A DNA stretch of 64,000 bases, taken from positions 62,001-126,000 of the forward strand of contig NZ_JADIJQ010000002.1 of the NCBI RefSeq assembly GCF_017355265.1, given 5' to 3'. Below the pieces are notes generated by a model. That model was given only the letters and a program-made list of their open reading frames with translations. It had not been told where the DNA came from and did not search any database. Within the stretch, counting starts at the first letter, position 1; each line of letters opens with the position of its first letter. This document shows, in pieces, positions 52,279 to 61,056 of this stretch. A program made the position numbers and the translations under genes. The stretch comes from Tessaracoccus sp. SD287 (GTDB lineage: Bacteria > Actinomycetota > Actinomycetes > Propionibacteriales > Propionibacteriaceae).

Positions 52279-54882
52279 ATGGACGCTGTGACCACGCAGA
52301 TCTCGCTCACCACCCCCGAGCCCACCACCGGACGCCCCGCGCGCAGCTCCTGGCATCGCCGCGCCTCACGCCCAGTGATGTTCTGGATGGCGGCGCTGGT
52401 GGTCCTGGTGGTCGTCCATCGCTGGATTCCACAGTCACGCTGGCTGCTGGTGCACATGGCCACCCTGGGCATCGCGGCGAACTCGATCATGATCTGGGGT
52501 CAGCACTTCGCCGACTCGGTGCTGCGCACGCGCCATGACGACGCGGCCCGCGACCTGCAGGTCTGGCGCCAGCGGACGCTCAACCTCGGCATCGTCGTCA
52601 CCATCGTCGGCATGGTCGTCGGCTGGCCCGTGGTCACCACCGTGGGGGCCACGGTCGTCGGACTGGCCTTCACCTACTACGCCCTGCAACTGGTCGCCCA
52701 GGCGCGCAAGGCCCTGCCGGGCCGGTTCGGGCACGTCGCCCGCTGGTACGTCGCGGCCGCCCTGCTGCTGCCTCTGGGCGCCGCCGCCGGCGCCGTCATG
52801 TCGTTCTCGATGCCCGAACCGTGGCAGGGCCGACTGATGATCGCCCACGTGGTGCTCAACGTGCTGGGCTTTGTCGGGTTGACGGCCACCGCCACCCTGC
52901 TGACCCTGTGGCCCACCATGCTGCGCACCCCCATGGAACCGTGGAGCGAGCGACTGCACCGCGTGGCGCTGCCGCTGATGCTGGCCGGTGTCCTGGTCAC
53001 CGCCGCCGCGGCCACGGTGGGCTGGCGCTGGGTCACCCTCGCCGGACTCGTGGTCTGGATGACCGGCTTCGGCTGCGCCATCACCCCCGCGATCTCGACG
53101 GCCATCCGCAAGCCGCCGCGCGACTTCCCCACCTGGTCGGTGGGCGCGGCCATCGTCTGGATCGCTGGCTGCGTGTGCTGGTTGGCCTGGCAGGTGCTGA
53201 CCCACCCGCTGCTGGACGCCGAGCACATCAAGCAGGTCACCGCGCCGCTGATCGTGGGCGGGCTGGTGCAACTGGTGCTGGGCGCCATGAGCTACTTGAT
53301 GCCGGTGGTGATGGGCGGCGGTCCGCGGATGACCCGGGCCACCAATGCGGTGATGAACCGCGCCGGCGCGCTGCGGGTCTCGGTCGCGAACGCTGGTCTG
53401 GTCGCCTTCCTGCTGGCCGAGTCCTCCTGGGCACGGGTGGTCACCTCGCTGCTGGTGTTCGTCGCCCTGGCCTCGTTCCTGCCGGTGATGATCGCCATGG
53501 TCGCCACCATGAGAAAGGTCCGCGGACAGCAGGCCGAGGAGTCCGCCAAGGACCTGCCGGCCGCCCGCAAGGGTCTGGAGGAGCAGGCCGCCGCGGCGTC
53601 CGAGCAGAGTCGCCGCGACCTGCTGGGGGCGGGCGTTGGCATCGCCGGGGTGGCGGCCGCGCTGTACTGGCTCGACCGCGACGCCACCAGCTCACCCCGG
53701 GCCGCGGACGTCCCCGCCACCGGACGCACCGTCGAGGTGGACGTGGCCTGCGTCGAGATGCGCTTCGTCCCCGACCACGTCCAGATCGCCGCCGGGGACC
53801 GGCTGGTGGTGCACCTGGTCAACGACGACCCCGCACAGGTCCATGACCTGCGCTTCGAGAACGGGGTCGACAGCGGACGGCTTGCCCACCGGCAAACGGC
53901 CACCCTGGACGTGGGGGTGGTCGGGGCACCGCTGGAGGGGTGGTGCACCATCGTCGGGCACCGGGCCATGGGCATGGTCTTCCACGTCCGCACCGACGGC
54001 ACCGCCGCCGCGCCGACCATCGATCTGGGGGCGGCACCGGGCGCCGGCTACGTGACCCGGGACGCGGTGCTGCCCGAGCCGCGGTCGGGGTCCTTCGAGC
54101 TCGACCTGGTCGTCCAGGAGAGCGTGCAGGAGGTGGCACCCGCCACGACCCAGCACGCCATGACCTACAACGGACGGGTGATGGGCCCGGCCGTCGTGGC
54201 CGCGCTCAACACCCAGATCATGGTTCACCTGACCAACAACGGCGCCATGGGCCACAGCGTCGACTTCCACGCCGGGGACGTGTCCCCCGACCAGGTGATG
54301 CGGACGATCCCACCGGGCGAGTCGCTGGACTACCCGTTCACCACTAGGCGGTCGGGCATCTGGCTGTACCACTGCTCGACGATGCCGATGTCGGCGCACC
54401 TGGCCGCCGGCATGTACGGCGCCGTGGTGGTGCCCCCCGCGGGGCTGGCGGCGGTGGACCGGGAATACCTGCTGGTGCAGCAGGAGGCCTACCTCGGACC
54501 AAACGGCGGCGAGGTCGACACCACCAAGATCGCCGACGAGGACCCCGACCTGATCCTGTGGAACGGGCACGCCAACCAGTACATGCATGAGCCGCTGACC
54601 GCGCGCGTCGGTGAGCGGGTCCGGTTGTGGGTGCTGGCCGCGGGTCCCTCGCGCGGCACCACCTTCCACGTCGTCGGTGGCCAGTTCGACACCGTCTTCA
54701 AGGAGGGCGAGTGGCTACTGCGCCCCAATGCCCACTCCGGTGGCGCCCAGGCGCTGGACCTCGGCCCCTCCCAGGGCGGCTTCGTCGAGATGGTGTTCAC
54801 CGAACCGGGCAACTACACGTTCGTGAACCACTCCTTCGTCGACGCCGAGCGGGGCGGCCGGGGCATCATCCGGGTGACGTGA
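52279..54882 (+). CDS. nirK: Membrane-cupredoxin-copper nitrite reductase fusion (NirK-type)
   Basis: 867 residues from the ATG at 52279; a GTG three codons later is possible and no ribosome site is seen. Residues 1-415 have about 11-12 membrane helices with several His (HMATLGIAANSIMIWGQHF). Residues 480-570 are a blue-copper domain with His522, Cys556, His561 and Met566. Residues 600-867 are a two-domain CuNIR: type 1 copper His659, Cys699, His707, Met712; type 2 copper His664, His698, His851; catalytic Asp662 and His797, in GHSVDFH, YHCSTMP, FHVVGGQFD and FVNHSF. All key residues are intact. It would reduce nitrite to NO outside the membrane with electrons passed through the cupredoxin. 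A nitrite source or NO reductase is not in the window. Confidence 0.88.
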   Translation: MDAVTTQISLTTPEPTTGRPARSSWHRRASRPVMFWMAALVVLVVVHRWIPQSRWLLVHMATLGIAANSIMIWGQHFADSVLRTRHDDAARDLQVWRQRTLNLGIVVTIVGMVVGWPVVTTVGATVVGLAFTYYALQLVAQARKALPGRFGHVARWYVAAALLLPLGAAAGAVMSFSMPEPWQGRLMIAHVVLNVLGFVGLTATATLLTLWPTMLRTPMEPWSERLHRVALPLMLAGVLVTAAAATVGWRWVTLAGLVVWMTGFGCAITPAISTAIRKPPRDFPTWSVGAAIVWIAGCVCWLAWQVLTHPLLDAEHIKQVTAPLIVGGLVQLVLGAMSYLMPVVMGGGPRMTRATNAVMNRAGALRVSVANAGLVAFLLAESSWARVVTSLLVFVALASFLPVMIAMVATMRKVRGQQAEESAKDLPAARKGLEEQAAAASEQSRRDLLGAGVGIAGVAAALYWLDRDATSSPRAADVPATGRTVEVDVACVEMRFVPDHVQIAAGDRLVVHLVNDDPAQVHDLRFENGVDSGRLAHRQTATLDVGVVGAPLEGWCTIVGHRAMGMVFHVRTDGTAAAPTIDLGAAPGAGYVTRDAVLPEPRSGSFELDLVVQESVQEVAPATTQHAMTYNGRVMGPAVVAALNTQIMVHLTNNGAMGHSVDFHAGDVSPDQVMRTIPPGESLDYPFTTRRSGIWLYHCSTMPMSAHLAAGMYGAVVVPPAGLAAVDREYLLVQQEAYLGPNGGEVDTTKIADEDPDLILWNGHANQYMHEPLTARVGERVRLWVLAAGPSRGTTFHVVGGQFDTVFKEGEWLLRPNAHSGGAQALDLGPSQGGFVEMVFTEPGNYTFVNHSFVDAERGGRGIIRVT

Positions 54883-54969
54883 CTCCGCGCCGCACCCGGC
54901 CGCGCACCAAGGATCGTCCGGACTTTTCGGGGATGGACGCCAGCGCTCACGCGGCAGTACCTTTCGGGG

Positions 54970-55767
54970 ATGGCCGTTGAACCCCACCACACCACCTCGC
55001 CGGCGCGTCGGTATTCGCGACAGCCGGCGATCGTCTCGCCCCGGACTGGTATTGGCGTGGGCATCGCCGGCCTGGCTCTCGGCATGCTGATGGGCATCTT
55101 CGGCCATGAGCTCGAACCATCGAGCACCGGTGAACTCGCCGTGCTCCAGTGGTTCGAGGACCACCGAACGGGGTTCCTGACCGCGGTGGTGCACGTCCTG
55201 GAACTCGTCGGCGGCCCCAAGGTGGTGCCGTGGGTGTTGCTCGGCATGATGACACTGTTGATGGTGCTGAAACGGATCGCGATGTCGGTCGCCTCGGTGG
55301 CGATGCCTGCGCTCGGTTGGCTGCCCGGCCACTTCGCCAAGGGCTGGTTCCCCCGGGAGCGTCCACCGGAGTCGCTGGAACCCGTTGTCGTCTACAACGA
55401 CGTCGCCAGCTTCCCGAGCGGTCACACAGGATTCGCCGCCTCGATCACCATCTTCGTGCTGTTCGCGCTGACCATGTACGGGCTGCGACGGTGGTGGATG
55501 GTGGTGCTCGGCGTGGTGGTGATCCTGATCGTCGCGTTGTCGAGGCTTTATGCGGCTGCACATTTCCCGATGGACGTGGTGGGCGGGGCGCTGATGGCCG
55601 GGGGCACCTCGTTGGCCCTGTGTCCACCGGCGGCGTGGTTCTGGCGGAAATCCCAGGCGCGCAACGACTGGTTGGCTGAGCCGGCCAACCGCGCCGCACG
55701 CGACGGCCAGCCGCACCCAGCCGTCGAATCGTCCACCCACGCGGACCCGCGCACGGATCGTTTGTGA
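54970..55767 (+). CDS. PAP2-family membrane phosphatase
   Basis: 265 residues, ATG at 54970. Six membrane segments hold the three PAP2 motifs: KGWFPRERP (K-x6-RP-like), SFPSGHTGF, and SRLYAAAHFPMDVVGG, giving the catalytic His and Arg. Such enzymes remove phosphate from lipid pyrophosphates or phosphatidic acid at the outer face. Its 5' region and the bases before it share the direct repeat TTTCGGGGATGG (near 54925 and 54962). The substrate is unknown. It converges with the FGGY kinase; a terminator lies between. Confidence 0.88.
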   Translation: MAVEPHHTTSPARRYSRQPAIVSPRTGIGVGIAGLALGMLMGIFGHELEPSSTGELAVLQWFEDHRTGFLTAVVHVLELVGGPKVVPWVLLGMMTLLMVLKRIAMSVASVAMPALGWLPGHFAKGWFPRERPPESLEPVVVYNDVASFPSGHTGFAASITIFVLFALTMYGLRRWWMVVLGVVVILIVALSRLYAAAHFPMDVVGGALMAGGTSLALCPPAAWFWRKSQARNDWLAEPANRAARDGQPHPAVESSTHADPRTDRL

Positions 55768-55776
55768 CCGGTGGAC

Positions 55777-55803
55777 GACCCGGCCGGAAACTCCGGCCGG
55801 GTC
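55777..55803. terminator. Bidirectional terminator
   Basis: GACCCGGCCGGA and TCCGGCCGGGTC form a perfect 12-bp stem with loop AAC between the convergent PAP2 and FGGY kinase genes. Confidence 0.65.
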
Positions 55804-55850
55804 CTCCAATACACCCACGTACACAAGACGCGACGTCCGCGCCAGGTGCG

Positions 55851-57368
55851 TCAGTCGTGCTTCTCCTGTGACTTCCACCACGGCTTCTGGGCCTCGACCT
55901 GTTCCATGAACCGGGCGAACCGCTCCTCCATCAACACCATCCCCTCAGGGGTGGGCTCGATGGTGCGCGTCTGGCTGCCCATGGCCGCAGCTGCGGCACT
56001 GAGGTCCGCGAACTTTCCGACCCCCACGGCGGCAACCATGGCCGTGCCGAGTGCGCCACCCTCTGCCTTGACTGGGATGCTGACGGACTTGCCCATCGCG
56101 TCGGCAAACATCTGCGGCCAGATGGAGGACCGGGTGACCCCGCCCACGAGCCGGATGTCGTCCACCCCAAAGGCCTCGACCAGAGGGTCGCAGTGCACCT
56201 TGTGATTGAACGCGATTCCCTCATAGACGGCGCGCAGCAGGTGTCCCCGGTGGTGCCACGCCCGCAGACCGGCGAACGTCGCCGAACCGTCAATGTTGAG
56301 GGGGTTGCCGTAGAGGAACGGCAAGAAGGTCACCAGGTCATCGGTGTCCTTTGTCTGGGCGATCTCCTTGTCGATGAAGCTGTAGGGGTCCTCGCCCTGG
56401 CGCTTCAACGCATCCATGTCTGCCTGGCACAGTGTCGTGGCAAACCATTCCAAATTGGCCGAGCTCGCGGGCGATATCGACATGTTCATCCACGTGCCCT
56501 TGTCGACGAAGGCCCTGCAGAACCACTCCTTGCCCAACTTGGGCTTGTCCGAGATCACCTCGTTGATGCTCCAGGTGCCGGCCATGACGGCCAACTGCCC
56601 CGCCCTCACCGCACCGGCGCCGATGGCACCCGCGTCGACGTCGTGGAGTCCGGCGACGACCGGGAGCCCCTCCGGCAGTCCGGTGTGCAGATGTGACAGG
56701 TGGGTGACCTGGCCAACGACGTCGATGGGACGTGCAATCGGCGGTGCTTTGTCCTTGAGTTCAGACAGCCCGTAGATGTCAAAGGCCTCGTCCACGTACT
56801 GCTGGGTGTTCACGTCGGTGAAGGCGGTGCTGGCCTCGGTGAGGTCGGTGCCGACGGTTCCGGTCAGGTGCAGCCGCAGGAAGTCCTTGGCAAAGACGAA
56901 CCAGCGCGCCTTCTCGTAATTCTCGGGCTCGTTCTCTTTGAGCCAGCGCAACACGACCCCTGGCGAAGCGGGGCCGACGCCTTGACCGGTCACGCGAAGC
57001 AGGTCGTCGAAGCTGGACTCGTTGAGTCGCGCCGCAGTGTTGATGCCGCGGGAGTCCAGCGACAGGATGCCGGGACGCACGGCGTCGCCGTGCTCGTCGA
57101 CCAACCAGGCACCGTCGCCGTGGGCCGAGATGCCAATCCCCACCGCTGTGTCACCTGCGGCGTCAATCTGGGTGGTGAGGGTACGCATCATCCTGCCGAA
57201 CAGGGCCCAGAACTCTCGCCCGTCGCGTTCCACCCAGTGTGGTTGAGGAATGTCCTGGGGAGAGCTCTCCCGTGCCTCGTGCACAGGCTCGCCCTCCAGG
57301 TTGTAGGCGACAACTTTCATGCCAGTGAGTCCAACGTCGACGCCAAGGACGAGTTCCTGTCCGCTCAT
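55851..57368 (-). CDS. FGGY-family carbohydrate/polyol kinase
   Basis: 505 residues from the ATG at 57368, overlapping the upstream stop (ATGA) with GGAGG seven bases away; an open frame continues to 57452. The ATPase fold starts LVLGVDVGLTGMKVVAYNLEG, with GISAHGDGAWLVD and later GTWSINEV and VGGVTRSSIWPQMFADAMG (FGGY family signature region). The GDGAWLVD phrase is closest to erythritol kinase (EryA)-type and xylulokinase-type members. It forms an operon with a GlpD-like dehydrogenase and a DeoR regulator, the layout of erythritol or other polyol catabolism. The substrate is not proven. Confidence 0.85.
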   Translation of the reverse strand: MSGQELVLGVDVGLTGMKVVAYNLEGEPVHEARESSPQDIPQPHWVERDGREFWALFGRMMRTLTTQIDAAGDTAVGIGISAHGDGAWLVDEHGDAVRPGILSLDSRGINTAARLNESSFDDLLRVTGQGVGPASPGVVLRWLKENEPENYEKARWFVFAKDFLRLHLTGTVGTDLTEASTAFTDVNTQQYVDEAFDIYGLSELKDKAPPIARPIDVVGQVTHLSHLHTGLPEGLPVVAGLHDVDAGAIGAGAVRAGQLAVMAGTWSINEVISDKPKLGKEWFCRAFVDKGTWMNMSISPASSANLEWFATTLCQADMDALKRQGEDPYSFIDKEIAQTKDTDDLVTFLPFLYGNPLNIDGSATFAGLRAWHHRGHLLRAVYEGIAFNHKVHCDPLVEAFGVDDIRLVGGVTRSSIWPQMFADAMGKSVSIPVKAEGGALGTAMVAAVGVGKFADLSAAAAAMGSQTRTIEPTPEGMVLMEERFARFMEQVEAQKPWWKSQEKHD

Positions 57369-59008
57369 GCCTGGGCCTCCTTCCAGGGAGTGAATCGGGT
57401 GATGTAGTGGCGGTAGGCAGCGATTTCGGCTGCGCGCCGCTCGTCGTCCCATCCGAGGACGCGAGCACAGATGTCTGCGACGTCTTCCAAGACGCCCACG
57501 CCGAGGTCGTTCTCGACGCCGATCATGGTGCGTCGGGCGATCACGTCAGCCAGGCGGAAGCCCTGTTCCCGCGTGATGGCCCATTCCACCTCACCGACGG
57601 TGAGGCCGAACGCCTCGTCGAGGACGCGGCTGCGCTCCTCGCTCGAGGTGATGAAACCGATCAGGGCTGGGGCGACGGTGCCGTATTGGTCGACGAGCCT
57701 GTCCCGGATGCGTGCGGACAAACCGGCAGAAGCCACCTGGGTCCGCAATGAGTCCAGGTCTGGGCGGCCACCACCGGGCAGGGCCAGACTGTGGGTGACC
57801 GACCGACGCCGGATTCCGAAGTGCTTGGCCAGGATGTCGCCCACGTCCTCGCCGACCTGCCGGAACGTGGTCAGCTTTCCCCCGACCAGGGTGTAGAGAC
57901 CCTTGATGGACTCGTGGGTCCGGATGTCGTGGCGGCGGGTGATGTCGGAAACGTCGGAGGCCTCGTCCTTGTAGGGCAGGGGCCGCACTCCGGTGAACGA
58001 GTACTGGATGTCGGCCATGGTCAGGTTCGCCCTCGGAATGACCTTGTTGGTCTCGTGCAGGATGTAGTCGTACTCGTCCTGGGTGGCCGCCGCCATATCA
58101 AGGTCACCGTCGAAGCGCAGGTCCGTGCTACCGATGAGGTAGCGCCCGAGCCACGGGATCACCATCATCGGACGACCGTCCTCGGAGTCGTAGTAGAAGG
58201 CGTCCTTGGGTGCCCCCGGGAACGCGTTGACCACCATGTGGGTGCCCTTGGTGCCGCCGTTCATGCGCGGCAGCTGCAAGTCGTCGTTGTTCTGCCAGAC
58301 CTCGTCGATCCAGGGTCCGGCGGCGTTGACGACGTAGCGAGTCGGGACGGTGACTTCAAGCCCGCTGATCTCGTCGCGGACGTCGACCGAGTTGACCCTG
58401 TCACCGTGGCGGTTGAGTCTTACGGCCCGGACGTGGGTCAGCACCTCGGCACCTGCCCCCATCGCCGCCTGCGCGATCTCGAGGGTCATTCGCTCGGCAT
58501 AGTTGACCTGGGCGTCTGAGTAGACCGCGCCGCCCAGCAGATCCTTGGGGTTGAGTCCGGGCTCGCGCCGCAGGATCTGCTGGCGAGTCATCAGGTTGAA
58601 CCGGCGCACGGACTTGTCGAAGCTCAGCAGGTCGTAGGCCACCATGCCCAGCGACAGGATGGGCGCGGAATGGGTGCCGGTCTTGTAGAACGGCAGCACG
58701 AAGCGCAGCTCCTTGACCAGGTGTGGGGCGGCACGCAGCAACCATTCACGCTCCCGCAATGATTCCCGCACCAGTCCGACGTCGTACTTCTCGAGGTACT
58801 TCAGTCCCCCGTGGATCATCTTGCTCGACCACGACGAGGTACCAGAACCCAAGTCCCCCTTCTCGACAAGCAGCACTCGCAGGCCTCGCAGTGCGGCATC
58901 CCAAGCAATGCCACAGCCATTGACGCCACCACCGACGACGACGACGTCGTAACCCATGCGGGTTGCCGCAATACGTTCTTTTCGTGTTTCCTCGGGTGTC
59001 CCACCCAT
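57365..59008 (-). CDS. GlpD-family FAD-dependent polyol-phosphate dehydrogenase
   Basis: 547 residues, ATG at 59008 with GAGGGAG six bases upstream. The FAD-binding motif VVVGGGVNGCGIAWDAALRG, the SGTSSWSSKMIHGGLKYL segment and GRYLIGSTD mark the GlpD/DAO family; the C-terminal DAO_C domain (residues about 400-540) is complete. GlpD oxidises glycerol-3-phosphate to DHAP with quinone; the same fold (EryB) oxidises D-erythritol 1-phosphate. The FGGY kinase next to it is not a standard glycerol kinase, so a different polyol phosphate is possible. Second gene of the operon. Confidence 0.88.
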   Translation of the reverse strand: MGGTPEETRKERIAATRMGYDVVVVGGGVNGCGIAWDAALRGLRVLLVEKGDLGSGTSSWSSKMIHGGLKYLEKYDVGLVRESLREREWLLRAAPHLVKELRFVLPFYKTGTHSAPILSLGMVAYDLLSFDKSVRRFNLMTRQQILRREPGLNPKDLLGGAVYSDAQVNYAERMTLEIAQAAMGAGAEVLTHVRAVRLNRHGDRVNSVDVRDEISGLEVTVPTRYVVNAAGPWIDEVWQNNDDLQLPRMNGGTKGTHMVVNAFPGAPKDAFYYDSEDGRPMMVIPWLGRYLIGSTDLRFDGDLDMAAATQDEYDYILHETNKVIPRANLTMADIQYSFTGVRPLPYKDEASDVSDITRRHDIRTHESIKGLYTLVGGKLTTFRQVGEDVGDILAKHFGIRRRSVTHSLALPGGGRPDLDSLRTQVASAGLSARIRDRLVDQYGTVAPALIGFITSSEERSRVLDEAFGLTVGEVEWAITREQGFRLADVIARRTMIGVENDLGVGVLEDVADICARVLGWDDERRAAEIAAYRHYITRFTPWKEAQA

Positions 59009-59096
59009 CTCGTTCTCCCTCGAACTGGACAGTCATCGCTCCTGTGCGACTGCTCCAGCATAAGCATGCTCGGGGGGCCCGCAACGGGCACCCTGT

Positions 59097-59123
59097 TACG
59101 GGCGCTAAACAGTAAAACCCGTA
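59097..59123. promoter_or_regulatory. Candidate operator upstream of the polyol genes
   Basis: TACGGG-15-CCCGTA inverted repeat in the 190-base gap between the DeoR-type gene and the GlpD-like gene, an AT-richer stretch with several TTAC/GTAA elements. It could be the regulator's own site; no consensus was available to test. Confidence 0.3.
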
Positions 59124-59198
59124 GCCAACACCCACTTCACAGTGCGGAAACGAGTTTCAATGTGGCGTTACGGCTCCTTATGCGGCCACAAGTAACAA

Positions 59199-59984
59199 CT
59201 ACACGGTGACAACTGGACACCCGACGGCGGCAAGCTCCCCGAGGCTGACACCGCGCGTCGTCACCAGCAGGTCGAAGCCGTCAGCGCGACACACCTCGTG
59301 AGTCGCGCGCTGGCCGAACTTGGAGGCATCGGCCAGCAGAAAAGACGCACGCGATCGTTCCATCATGACCCTCTTGATCGCGGCGTTCTCCTCCACCGGG
59401 TGGTAGAGCGTGCCCTCGTTGATCACCGTGCTCGACATCACGCAAAAATCCGCGCTCAGTGAGCGCAGCACCGACAACGTTGTTTCCCCGGCGTAGGAGG
59501 CGTAGGTGGGGCGGTAGTTCCCACCAGCCACAAAGAGTCGTAGTTCCGGATGCTCGGAGGCCGCCGCCGCGACTGACTGCGAGTTCGTGAGGATCGTCAT
59601 GGGCGCTTGCTCCGCCAGCAGGTCGACCAACGGCAGCACGGTCGTGGAGTCGTCAAGAAAGACGGTTGACCCTGGACGAATGTGACCTCGGATTTCGCGG
59701 CACATCGCCACCTTGGCTGCCGCATTGAGAGCTATCCGAAAGGAGTGCGCCGTCTCGGTGAACGAGGACGCACCAGCAACAGCCGTGCCCTGCCGCAAGA
59801 AGATGACGCCAGCTGCCTCCAACTCCGAGACGTCGCGATAGACAGTCATCCTGGTCACGCCAAAATAATCGGCCAGTTCCTGCATCGGAACGGCACCGCG
59901 TTCCAGGACGCGTTCGGCCAGCGCCACCAGACGTTGCTGCTTGCTGGTCGGCCTGGTGGCACGGGGCACTCGGTCTGCATTCAT
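59199..59984 (-). CDS. DeoR/GlpR-family transcriptional regulator
   Basis: 261 residues, ATG at 59984 with GAGGAA four bases upstream. An N-terminal DeoR HTH (RLVALAERVLERGAVPMQELADYFGVTRMTVYRDVSELEA as two parts, residues about 17-57) precedes a DeoRC sugar-phosphate sensor domain (GSTVFLDDSTTVLPLVDLL, MTILTNS, VMSSTVINEGTLYHP, ADASKFG). Such proteins repress sugar or polyol operons until a phosphorylated intermediate binds. It lies first in the operon with the GlpD-like and FGGY genes. Confidence 0.9.
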   Translation of the reverse strand: MNADRVPRATRPTSKQQRLVALAERVLERGAVPMQELADYFGVTRMTVYRDVSELEAAGVIFLRQGTAVAGASSFTETAHSFRIALNAAAKVAMCREIRGHIRPGSTVFLDDSTTVLPLVDLLAEQAPMTILTNSQSVAAAASEHPELRLFVAGGNYRPTYASYAGETTLSVLRSLSADFCVMSSTVINEGTLYHPVEENAAIKRVMMERSRASFLLADASKFGQRATHEVCRADGFDLLVTTRGVSLGELAAVGCPVVTV

Positions 59985-60082
59985 CGACTTCCTCGGCGAG
60001 CAACGACGCTCGCGCGGTCCACGCTAGCGCGTGCCCCGGTGTGGTCAAGGCCCACCCCGAGCAGGCCCCCGGCTCGCACCGC

Positions 60083-60111
60083 TTGTTTACTTGAATGTTC
60101 AAGCTTATAGT
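60083..60111 (+). promoter_or_regulatory. Leaderless promoter with internal operator palindrome
   Basis: TTGTTT (60083-60088), 17-base spacer, TATAGT (60106-60111). The expected transcription start is the A of the ATG at 60118, with no ribosome site, so translation is likely leaderless. The palindrome CTTGAATGTTCAAG (60090-60103) fills the spacer and looks like the site of a MarR/TetR-type repressor. Confidence 0.65.
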
Positions 60112-60117
60112 TGACTC

Positions 60118-60999
60118 ATGACGAACTTGGCTGCCGACTCCACCGACCTGGCCCTCGCCCCCGAGACCCGCATGGGACGCCTCGAGCTGCGGGTGCGCGA
60201 CATGGACACCATGCTGGCCTACTACACCACCGGCGTGGGCCTCGAGCCGCTCGCCGATGAGCCCGGCGCGGTGGTGCTGGGCCACGGCACCACCCCGATC
60301 GTCCGCCTCAGCGAGGCCAAGGACCTGCGTCCGGCCCCCCGCACCGCGGCCGGACTGTTCCACACCGCGGTCGTCTACGGGGGCCTGCCCCAATTGTCGA
60401 AGACGCTGGTCGGCATGTTCCAGCACTACCCCGAGACCTACATTGGCACCGGCGACCACTGGGTCTCCCAGGCCTTCTACTTCACCGACCCCGAGGGCAA
60501 CGGCGTGGAGTTGTACCACGACCGCCCCCGCTCGGAATGGACCTGGAACGGCAGCCACGTCGCCATGGGCACCGACTACATCGACCCCATGGACTTTCTG
60601 CGCACCCACCTGAGCGGCGTCGACATGGCCTCCCTGGCCCCCACCCAGGCAGAACTGGGGCACGTGCACCTGCAGGTCGGCGACGTGAAGAGTGCCCATG
60701 ACTTCTACGTCGGCGCGCTCGGCTTCGACGAGACTGCGACGCTTGGCAACCAGGCGCTGTTCGTCTCGGCCGGCGGATACCACCACCACATGGCCATGAA
60801 CGTGTGGAACTCCCGCGGTGCCGGCCCGCGCGCCAAGACCCTCGGCATGGGTGTCGTCGACATCCTGGTGCCCACCGACGAGGAGGTCGCCAAGGTCAAC
60901 GAGCGGCTGAGGTTCCACGGCCTGACCAGCACCTTCGACGGTGCCACCCTGTCGACCCTTGACCCGTGGCACAACGAGATCCGCTTGAGCGTCGGCTGA
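60118..60999 (+). CDS. VOC-family ring-cleavage dioxygenase-like protein (CatE type)
   Basis: 293 residues, ATG at 60118. Two vicinal-oxygen-chelate modules: RLELRVRDMDTMLAYYTTGVGL with LFHTAVVYGG, and HVHLQVGDVKSAHDFYVGALGF with GGYHHHMAMNVW. The metal ligands His (GHVHLQV), His (HHHMAMN) and a late Glu (NEIRLSV) are in place. It resembles Bacillus CatE, a catechol-2,3-dioxygenase that detoxifies catechol and is induced through MarR-type regulators. The palindrome in its promoter agrees with such control. Another VOC reaction is possible. Confidence 0.85.
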   Translation: MTNLAADSTDLALAPETRMGRLELRVRDMDTMLAYYTTGVGLEPLADEPGAVVLGHGTTPIVRLSEAKDLRPAPRTAAGLFHTAVVYGGLPQLSKTLVGMFQHYPETYIGTGDHWVSQAFYFTDPEGNGVELYHDRPRSEWTWNGSHVAMGTDYIDPMDFLRTHLSGVDMASLAPTQAELGHVHLQVGDVKSAHDFYVGALGFDETATLGNQALFVSAGGYHHHMAMNVWNSRGAGPRAKTLGMGVVDILVPTDEEVAKVNERLRFHGLTSTFDGATLSTLDPWHNEIRLSVG

Positions 61000-61056
61000 C
61001 CTCCTGCCCGGGCGAGCGGCTCCCCCCGGGGTCACCTGTCCATCCCGCAGCGAGCC

